Assembly (NCBI GenBank): GCA_028818995.1
Contig: JAPPMR010000747.1
Span: forward strand, 1-12,184
Origin: Candidatus Poribacteria bacterium
GTDB lineage: Bacteria; Poribacteria; WGA-4E; WGA-3G
Direction of reading: 5' to 3'
DNA length: 12,184 nucleotides
Shown here: in pieces, positions 6,775 through 12,184 of the stretch
Position numbering within the stretch: position 1 is the stretch's first letter
How the letters are laid out: each line of letters begins with the position of its first letter
Notes under the pieces: model-generated
Database searches by the model: none
The model's input: the letters and a program-made list of their open reading frames with translations, nothing else
What the model was told of the DNA's origin: nothing
Program-made: the position numbers and the translations under genes

Positions 6775-8766
6775 TTGAAATCGTTTTGGATTCAGTTAAC
6801 TCTTGTAACTGTTGTGGGGGTGCTTACCTACAATGTTTTCAGTTATGCAGAAGATGCCGAGGAATGGATGCCAGATGTGAACCTGCGGCAAGCAGTACGC
6901 GAGACGTTGGAACTAACAGCAGACGAATCTTTGAGAAAAGATCAGATGCAACAGATTGTGTCTCTATATCTGAAGGACAAAGGCATTTCTGACATCACGG
7001 GCTTGGAGTTTGCGACGAATATCACAGAACTTGATATTAGTCAGAATCCAATAACAGACTTGCGCCCATTGTCTAATTTGACGCAATTAATAGGGCTCCA
7101 TTTCTGGCACTTCCCCGGAAACTCTACAAATCTTGACCTGCGTCCTTTGGCATCTCTTATCAACTTAGAAGTGACCACTTTTGAAGGGAACGGCATCTCA
7201 GATATAACCCCGCTGGCAGGACTGAAGAAGCTCCGCGAGTTATATCTCACAAATAACCGGATTGAGGAGGTTCATTCGCTCGCGGGACTCATCAATTTAG
7301 AAATACTTTTTCTCGAAGGTAATGGGATTACGGATATAAGCCCGTTGTCTAACCTGAAGAAACTCCGTATTCTACATCTAAAATATAACAACATCCAAGA
7401 TCTCTCTCCAGTTTCAGATCTAAATCTTTCGGAATTTTCCTACCACTCCATCTGTGATTTTTCGACACCAGGCCCCTCCATCACGGAACGTATTCAGAAC
7501 AGGGATTTTCCATCTATAATCGGATTCTGGTCTGAAGAGTCACCCAAATATGATTTTCAGTATGGTTCCTTTTTAGGTTTATTTTGGAACCATTTTCTAT
7601 ACCAGGGCTTAGCCACTCATCTTACTGGTGATATTCAGAAAGCAAAAGAAATCCGTCAACAGCTTCTTAAAGACAATCCCAACACGCTTTTTGTCGCTGA
7701 AGTTCGAGTTCACAACCAACGTCCTTCAAAGGAAGCATCTGCTTATTTTCCAATAGATTCTGACTTTTTCCTGAAGGATAGTAGCGGCGAGATTCTCAGG
7801 AACAATAATGGGGAATACGTCATGAATATCTTGAATCCGGATTTACAAGACCTACTGATTGAACGAATAGTCGGTTTTGCAAAGTGTGGTATCTTTGATG
7901 GAGTCGAATTAGATTGTTTCCTTGGCCACGGTGTTCAGTGTGGCGGTGCCCCTGCCGGACCAGAAGAAGCGATAATTGCGGCATACATCCGAATATTACG
8001 TGAGGTTCGCGCGCAGGTCCGAGATGACTTTTTAATAATATTAAATGGCGCTCATACGAAGCTTAGACACTATGCTGAATTTATCAACGGTTCCGCTATG
8101 GAATATGGGAAAGACTCTCTGGGTAGCCGTGAGGAAACATATAAACGACTTCAGTTATTCGATGAAGTCTTGACATGGAATGAGGAAAATTTCAGAGAAC
8201 CTGTTGTTAACTGGGCACATGGGCCTCTATATCCATCCGAACCCCCCGACAGCCCTGATAACCAGCGTAGCATGCGTCTACTTACAGCAAGAGGTCTCAC
8301 ACTTTCTGATGGTTATGTCCTTGTGGGATATGTAGCGAACTTTTGGCAGAGATGGCTTGATGATACACTCAATTACTGGTATCCGTTCTGGGATGCTCCT
8401 CTCGGTCACCCTATTGGCGAAAAAGGGAAACAATACGACAACCGCGAGGACATCTTCATCCGCGAGTTTACCAACGGCTGGGTAGTCTATAATCGCAGCA
8501 AGCAAGCACAGTCGATAGAACTCCCAATGCAAGCCACCGGTGTGCATTCCGGTATCACCAGCAAACAACATACAGTGCCAGATTTAGATGGTGAGATATA
8601 TCTAAAACAGGAAACTGGACTTCCTGCGGATGTGAATGGCGATGGTGTCGTGAATATACAAGATTTAGTGATTGTGGCGAATGCGTTTGGAGAGGCAGAA
8701 CCGGATGTCAATGGTGATGGTGTTGTGAATATTCAGGACTTGGTTATTGTGGCGAATGCGTTTTGA
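6775..8766 (+). CDS. Secreted LRR + glycosidase-like TIM barrel + double dockerin protein
   Basis: This 663-residue protein (TTG start) has four parts. A signal peptide covers residues 1-25, with likely cleavage after FSYA. A cap (MPDVNLRQAV, 32-41) leads into internalin-like leucine-rich repeats over about 66-215, seen as repeated L-x-x-L, N-x-I-x-D-I and PL-x-x-L patterns. Residues 245-585 resemble putative glycoside hydrolases of the GHL15 type. They include FDGVELD (374-380), with Asp375, Glu378 and Asp380 as candidate catalytic acids, NGSAMEYG (438-445), and a final R-x-F-x-N-G-x-x-x-x-N segment (563-573). Two dockerin-like calcium loops end the protein (619-638 and 644-663), identical over 20 residues and stopping right after the second. 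It is probably an exported glycan-degrading or glycan-binding enzyme, attached through LRR and dockerin contacts. It lacks the WGQIK tail of its neighbour, 72 bases upstream. Glycosidase activity is inference. Confidence 0.78.
   Translation: MKSFWIQLTLVTVVGVLTYNVFSYAEDAEEWMPDVNLRQAVRETLELTADESLRKDQMQQIVSLYLKDKGISDITGLEFATNITELDISQNPITDLRPLSNLTQLIGLHFWHFPGNSTNLDLRPLASLINLEVTTFEGNGISDITPLAGLKKLRELYLTNNRIEEVHSLAGLINLEILFLEGNGITDISPLSNLKKLRILHLKYNNIQDLSPVSDLNLSEFSYHSICDFSTPGPSITERIQNRDFPSIIGFWSEESPKYDFQYGSFLGLFWNHFLYQGLATHLTGDIQKAKEIRQQLLKDNPNTLFVAEVRVHNQRPSKEASAYFPIDSDFFLKDSSGEILRNNNGEYVMNILNPDLQDLLIERIVGFAKCGIFDGVELDCFLGHGVQCGGAPAGPEEAIIAAYIRILREVRAQVRDDFLIILNGAHTKLRHYAEFINGSAMEYGKDSLGSREETYKRLQLFDEVLTWNEENFREPVVNWAHGPLYPSEPPDSPDNQRSMRLLTARGLTLSDGYVLVGYVANFWQRWLDDTLNYWYPFWDAPLGHPIGEKGKQYDNREDIFIREFTNGWVVYNRSKQAQSIELPMQATGVHSGITSKQHTVPDLDGEIYLKQETGLPADVNGDGVVNIQDLVIVANAFGEAEPDVNGDGVVNIQDLVIVANAF
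8629..8763 (+). repeat. Tandem 60-bp dockerin-like coding repeat
   Basis: The 60 bases at 8629-8688 and 8704-8763 encode identical 20-residue segments built on DVNGDGVVNIQDL, an EF-hand-like calcium loop with Asp, Asn, Asp, Asn and Asp at ligand positions. A five-residue linker, GEAEP, separates them. The DNA copies differ at eight positions, all silent third bases, so the protein repeat is held by selection or homogenisation and is not a very recent duplication. Confidence 0.85.
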
Positions 8767-8831
8767 ATAAGGAAACATCCAGTTTGAGACACAATAAATT
8801 GGCGATCACAAATGTATTTCTAACGATTTAA

Positions 8832-8851
8832 TATCTCAGAAATATGAGATA
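8832..8851 (+). promoter_or_regulatory. Hairpin or operator-like palindrome next to the module B ribosome-binding site
   Basis: TATCTCA (8832-8838) and TGAGATA (8845-8851) form a perfect seven-base inverted repeat with a six-base AT-rich spacer. It ends two bases before GGAG (8854-8857), the ribosome-binding site of the next dehydrogenase. It could be a repressor operator or an RNA hairpin affecting initiation. The sequence shows only the symmetry. Confidence 0.35.
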
Positions 8852-8853
8852 AT

Positions 8854-8857
8854 GGAG
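8854..8857 (+). promoter_or_regulatory. Ribosome-binding site that favours the ATG at 8864
   Basis: GGAG at 8854-8857 lies six bases before ATG 8864. The alternative ATG at 8852 overlaps this site and has only a poor GAGAT upstream, so the protein probably starts MENIGIGVIG rather than with four extra residues. Confidence 0.6.
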
Positions 8858-8863
8858 AAATTT

Positions 8864-9868
8864 ATGGAAAACATCGGGATTGGCGTTATCGGATGCGGCG
8901 GCATGGGCAGAAGCCTCGCAAATGGCGCACACGCTGTTGAAGGGATTGAGGTTATCTGTGTCAGTGACCTACAAGAGGAATTAGCAAAAACACTTGCAGA
9001 TAACCTCAACACAAAATACACGACAGATTATCATGAATTACTGGCGAATGACAACATTCAGGCGGTACTAATTGCTTCACCCCCGTTTCTACATGCACAG
9101 ATGGCAGTTGATGCTGCGAATGCGGGTAAACACGTTTTCTCAGAGAAACCGATGGCACCGACGTTAGAAGATTGTGATGCGATGATCGCTGCGGCGTCAG
9201 AAAACGATACTAAACTCACAATCGGTTTAGTCTGTCGTTACCATGCCACGCATTCCAAAGTTCGAGAAATAGTACATAGTGGTGAACTTGGCGCACCGGT
9301 CAACATGATGGTGCATCGTATCGGTGGACCGTGGGGTGGTGGAAATCGTGTGCCTTGGCGTTTGGTACGTGAAAAATCTGGTGGAAGTCTCATGGAAATC
9401 AATGCTCACGAGATTGACTTTATGCGATGGACATGTGGAGATGTGTCAAAGGTGTACGGAGTTGGCGGACAATATATACATGAACATACAGATTATCCAG
9501 ATGTAGTGCTTGCATCGTTAAACTTTAAAAACGGCGCTGTAGGATTGCTGCATTCCAGCCATGCTGCTGCAGTTGGCGGGTATGGCGGGCGAGTAGATTG
9601 TGAAAAAGGCTCCATATACTTCCCACAAATCTGGGGTGGCGATGCTGCAATTCAAATTAAACCTTTTGAGAGTGAAGGTAGAAGCATTAAGATTAGCGAT
9701 ATTCAGGTGCCGCCTCCTGTCCAACAAGAAATTCGTGTTTTTGTAGAAGCAGTCCGAAACGACACAACGCCACCGATTACTGGTGCTGATGGACGTGCTG
9801 CAGTTGAAATTGCCTTAGCAGCATATAAATCCGTTGAAATCGGAGAACCTGTTGCATTACCATTATAG
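8864..9868 (+). CDS. Gfo/Idh/MocA family NAD(P)-dependent dehydrogenase (second)
   Basis: This 334-residue cytoplasmic oxidoreductase is a standard-length Gfo/Idh/MocA member. The N-terminal Rossmann fold shows GVIGCGGMGR (7-16), ASPPFLH (71-77) and SEKPMA (93-98), with Lys95 as the expected catalytic lysine. The C-terminal domain carries GGSLMEINAHEID (173-185). There Glu178 occupies the place where many relatives have Asp, while His182 is kept; Glu is seen here in some family branches. It ends in the usual PPITGADGRAAVEIALAAYKS segment (303-321). It is clearly diverged from the dehydrogenase at 572-1744, which is longer and has the Asp form, so the two are not a recent duplication. A UxuA-like TIM barrel follows after 13 bases, so they almost certainly share an operon and a pathway. 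The substrate is not readable; a uronate-derived or keto-sugar compound is inference. Confidence 0.9.
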   Translation: MENIGIGVIGCGGMGRSLANGAHAVEGIEVICVSDLQEELAKTLADNLNTKYTTDYHELLANDNIQAVLIASPPFLHAQMAVDAANAGKHVFSEKPMAPTLEDCDAMIAAASENDTKLTIGLVCRYHATHSKVREIVHSGELGAPVNMMVHRIGGPWGGGNRVPWRLVREKSGGSLMEINAHEIDFMRWTCGDVSKVYGVGGQYIHEHTDYPDVVLASLNFKNGAVGLLHSSHAAAVGGYGGRVDCEKGSIYFPQIWGGDAAIQIKPFESEGRSIKISDIQVPPPVQQEIRVFVEAVRNDTTPPITGADGRAAVEIALAAYKSVEIGEPVALPL

Positions 9869-9875
9869 AGGGGAG
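9869..9875 (+). promoter_or_regulatory. Strong ribosome-binding site that sets the ATG at 9882
   Basis: AGGGGAG at 9869-9875 begins right after the preceding stop codon and lies six bases before ATG 9882. An in-frame ATG at 9834 would overlap the upstream gene and add 16 residues unlike a TIM-barrel N-terminus. Starting at 9882 gives MKISVWDGG, a first barrel strand. Confidence 0.75.
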
Positions 9876-9881
9876 AAAAGA

Positions 9882-10820
9882 ATGAAAATATCTGTATGGG
9901 ATGGTGGACTTTCAGATACCTATCTGAAACAGGTTACACAACTTGGTGCTGACTGTATTGATTTTGGGAACGGTGGCTCTTTTCCCGGTGTTAAGGAACA
10001 AGGATATCCTGATTTAGACGAACTGCTGAAGATGAAAAAGCAGATTCGTTCTTACGGTTTAGACATCAATCGGGTGACTCTTCCCAACATCACAGAAAAG
10101 TTTATGAAAGGACAACCCGATGGCGAAAAGGAATTAGAAAATACGTGCAACGCACTCAAAGTATTTGCCGAAGCAGGTGTCCCGATCGCGCGCCAACGGT
10201 TTTGGGGTGATACATTTGATTTTTTAATGACACGTTATTCTGCTGTACATCGAGGTGGTTATATTTCACGCGGAGAAAGCCGCGCTGCAACACAAAACCC
10301 ACCTCCCACTCCGACAATGGAAGAACTTGAAGAATGGTGGAAACGATTCTGTGAGGTCTACGGTGCATTAGTGCCTATTGCTGATGAACACGATATCAAA
10401 CTTGCCATTCACCCATCAGATGTGCCGAATCCAGATACACCCCTCGGTGGTCTCGGATTTCATCGCGTGATTGATGCCTTTCCAAGCAGAAATGTCGGTT
10501 ACCTTTATTGCTGTGGTACCCGTGCAGAGGCGGGGGGCAGTACAATTGTACTTGATGAGATTAACAACTACGGACGAAAAGGACGCATTTTTATGGTTCA
10601 CCTGCGGAACGTGCGCGGCAGCCTCGCAACAGCAGGCGCATTTGAGGAGACGCTCCTTGACGATGGCGACATGAATATGTTCAAGATTGTGCGAGAACTA
10701 CAAAAGGTCGGATTTGATGGATGTATCAATGCCGACCATATTCCAAGGTTAGAAGGTAATGTAGGGTTAGCCTACTCAGTTGGTTACATCAAAGCAATAT
10801 TTGCAGCGTTGGCAGCATAG
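9882..10820 (+). CDS. TIM-barrel enzyme with mannonate-dehydratase (UxuA)-like metal site
   Basis: This 312-residue cytoplasmic protein is a xylose-isomerase-like TIM barrel whose motifs follow D-mannonate dehydratase (UxuA), not the IolE type in module A. KLAIHPSD (173-180) matches the AIHPDD segment with ligand His177. YCCGT (209-213) matches the cysteine ligand (Cys210 or Cys211). VHLRNVRG (239-246) matches HLRN with His240, LLDDGDMNM (258-266) matches the acidic segment that follows, and NADHIPRL (283-290) supplies Asp285/His286. UxuA removes water from D-mannonate to give 2-keto-3-deoxygluconate, a step in glucuronate breakdown. This protein is shorter than typical UxuA (about 350-390), so it may be a related dehydratase or epimerase. 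It sits 13 bases after a Gfo/Idh/MocA dehydrogenase and 29 bases before a secreted beta-propeller gene. The fold and metal site are well supported; the mannonate substrate is not. Confidence 0.8.
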   Translation: MKISVWDGGLSDTYLKQVTQLGADCIDFGNGGSFPGVKEQGYPDLDELLKMKKQIRSYGLDINRVTLPNITEKFMKGQPDGEKELENTCNALKVFAEAGVPIARQRFWGDTFDFLMTRYSAVHRGGYISRGESRAATQNPPPTPTMEELEEWWKRFCEVYGALVPIADEHDIKLAIHPSDVPNPDTPLGGLGFHRVIDAFPSRNVGYLYCCGTRAEAGGSTIVLDEINNYGRKGRIFMVHLRNVRGSLATAGAFEETLLDDGDMNMFKIVRELQKVGFDGCINADHIPRLEGNVGLAYSVGYIKAIFAALAA

Positions 10821-10849
10821 CCTCTTACAATTTTAGGATAAATTTTGCC

Positions 10850-11917
10850 ATGTTCAAACAGATACTATGGATTACAGGCGTTTTCATTCTGCTCATTTCA
10901 ACACTTGCACACTCGAAAATCGTATTCACATCTACCCGAGATGGAATTCTTGAAATCTATGTAATGAACGATGACGGTAGTCGTATCCAAAGACTCACGC
11001 ACAACAAGCTTGGTGAACACAATCCAGTCTGGTCACCAGATGGTGAAATGATCGCTTTTACAAGAAATTTAAGCCCGGTTTTTCAGGATCCCCAATTAGA
11101 CATTTTCATTATGGATGCAGATGGTCGCAATCAACGCAATCTCACCCAGCATCCCGCAAGAGACGATGATGCAACATGGTCACCCGATGGACGACATATC
11201 GCATTCACCAGCAGTCGTAGCGGAAGAAATGAAATATATACAATTAACATCTTCAGTGGTAAGATTAAACAACTTACTCACCACAAAGATAATAATGCCT
11301 TTGGAATTAAGGGTATTATTGTAATGGGCTTTCCAGTTGATGGCTTTGCTTATGAACCATGTTGGTCTCCAGATGGGAAATATATCGTTTATAACCAGTA
11401 TGGTATCGGACAAGTTGGATCCATCAACATAATTGATGTCAAAACCAAGCAAAAAAAGCAACTTATACAAAAAATACCTCATCTTTCGGAAAGACATCCT
11501 CGCTGGTCCCCAGATGGAAAGTATATTCTATACCATGAGGAGAATTCCAAGGACGCATTTGCCAATGTAGATCTGAACAAACCACTCTTTATATTAGATA
11601 TTATTAGGTTGACGACAGATCGATTAGTTATAGTTGACGTGGACGGTATCGAACAACCTAAATTGGCTATCCCCGAGGAATGGTTAGTAGGTTCTAAAAC
11701 AAGTTGGTCTCCGGATAGCAAAGAATTCGTTTTCTCAGCAACACCGCAGCGGGGGGTTAGTAGTTCGGATATTTTTCGCTATAATCTTGCCACACATGAA
11801 ATTGTAAATCTCACTAATCGCCTTAAGTCTGATGACAATCCAAATTGGTTAAATCGGACGTTATCAGTTACTCCTGCTGGAAAGATCGCAACGCAGTGGG
11901 GACAGATAAAGAAGTAG
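10850..11917 (+). CDS. Secreted TolB/PD40-type beta-propeller protein with WGQIK tail
   Basis: This 355-residue protein starts with a signal peptide (hydrophobic core at 5-20, likely cleavage near AHS, 20-22). It then has a beta-propeller built of PD40/TolB blades, each marked by a WSPDG-type turn: residues 61-65, 110-114, 172-176, 219-223 and 286-290 (WSPDS), with a degenerate NWL at 332-334. Repeated IAFTSSRSGRNEIY-like strands accompany them. Such propellers outside the TolB-Pal system commonly act in binding or as parts of larger exported proteins; no catalytic residues are evident. The tail LSVTP (338-342) to QWGQIKK (349-355) matches that of the LamG protein. AGGA at 10835-10838 is 11 bases before ATG, a rather long spacing. 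It lies 29 bases after the TIM-barrel gene and is probably co-transcribed. A close paralogue follows. The ligand is unknown. Confidence 0.85.
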   Translation: MFKQILWITGVFILLISTLAHSKIVFTSTRDGILEIYVMNDDGSRIQRLTHNKLGEHNPVWSPDGEMIAFTRNLSPVFQDPQLDIFIMDADGRNQRNLTQHPARDDDATWSPDGRHIAFTSSRSGRNEIYTINIFSGKIKQLTHHKDNNAFGIKGIIVMGFPVDGFAYEPCWSPDGKYIVYNQYGIGQVGSINIIDVKTKQKKQLIQKIPHLSERHPRWSPDGKYILYHEENSKDAFANVDLNKPLFILDIIRLTTDRLVIVDVDGIEQPKLAIPEEWLVGSKTSWSPDSKEFVFSATPQRGVSSSDIFRYNLATHEIVNLTNRLKSDDNPNWLNRTLSVTPAGKIATQWGQIKK

Positions 11918-11957
11918 GTTTCTCTAATTTAGAAGTTTACTATAGGAGCAATTATCT

Positions 11958-12184
11958 ATGCAGAGACAAATACTATGGATAGCAGCTGTTTTTATTCTGC
12001 TCATTACAACGCTCGCGCAGGCGAAAATCGTATTCACGTCTTCCCGCGATGGCACACTTGAGATCTATACGATGAACAATGATGGAAGTCGTGTTCAGAG
12101 ACTGACAGACAACCAGTTATCTGATAGTAGCCCAGTCTGGTCACCGGATGGAAAACAGATTGCCTTTACAAGAGATATAGATGC
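11958..12184 (+). CDS. Secreted TolB/PD40-type beta-propeller paralogue, 3' end outside window
   Basis: A gene starts at ATG 11958, with AGGAG at 11944-11948 nine bases before it, and runs off the window after 75 full codons. The N-terminus MQRQILWIAAVFILL is a signal peptide with likely cleavage after AQA (20-22). It is followed by KIVFTSSRDG, EIYTMNNDGSR and the first blade turn VWSPDGKQIAF (60-70). Over these 75 residues, 52 are identical to the protein at 10850-11917, so the two are tandem paralogues from a gene duplication. The spacing of 40 bases suggests co-transcription. Whether the missing end also carries a WGQIK tail cannot be seen. Confidence 0.88.
   Translation, partial: MQRQILWIAAVFILLITTLAQAKIVFTSSRDGTLEIYTMNNDGSRVQRLTDNQLSDSSPVWSPDGKQIAFTRDID

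Noticed and set aside
572..10820. Module B as a recent duplication of module A
   Set aside because: The dehydrogenases differ in length and active-site motif, and the TIM barrels have different metal-ligand sets, so the resemblance is in layout only.
10850..12184. The propeller genes as the Tol-Pal component tolB
   Set aside because: They have only the shared PD40 blade motif, carry a WGQIK tail, occur in tandem, and no tolA, tolQ, tolR or pal gene is nearby.

Overview
The window reads as a piece of a bacterial chromosome with moderate G+C, all convincing genes on the + strand. Its protein style is Gfo/Idh/MocA oxidoreductases next to TIM-barrel isomerases, TolB/PD40-type beta-propellers, LamG, leucine-rich repeats, duplicated dockerin-like calcium loops and short C-terminal tails ending in WGQIK. 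Together with hairpin-rich intergenic repeats, this resembles what I recall of Candidatus Poribacteria and related environmental lineages. That assignment is inference; there is no rRNA or other marker gene here.

Layout. 1-571: non-coding, with two families of palindromic repeats and a sigma70-like promoter candidate. 572-3956 (module A): a Gfo/Idh/MocA dehydrogenase, an IolE/epimerase-type TIM barrel with a full Glu-Asp-His-Glu metal site, and a cytoplasmic beta-propeller that keeps the residues I associate with PL22 oligogalacturonate lyase. 3957-4282: non-coding, with two copies of a GCCCC-AGA-GGGGC hairpin repeat. 4283-5674: an unusual fusion of four beta-gamma-crystallin Greek-key motifs with a concanavalin-like domain and no signal peptide. 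5675-5868: a hairpin terminator candidate and a good promoter candidate. 5869-8766: two secreted proteins, a LamG protein with a WGQIK tail and an LRR + glycosidase-like barrel + double dockerin protein. 8864-12184 (module B): a second Gfo/Idh/MocA dehydrogenase, a TIM barrel with a mannonate-dehydratase (UxuA)-like metal site, then two tandem paralogous secreted beta-propellers, the second cut by the window edge.

Working together. Modules A and B have the same order (dehydrogenase, TIM barrel, beta-propeller) but are built from different subfamilies. The most economical reading is carbohydrate catabolism, probably of uronate or keto-sugar compounds: secreted proteins bind or trim glycans outside, and the cytoplasmic enzymes oxidise, isomerise or eliminate the products. 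Substrates cannot be read from the sequence. I see no defence system, CRISPR array, transposase, tRNA or rRNA. The most unusual items are the shared WGQIK tails, the parallel modules, the LRR-glycosidase-dockerin protein and the crystallin fusion.
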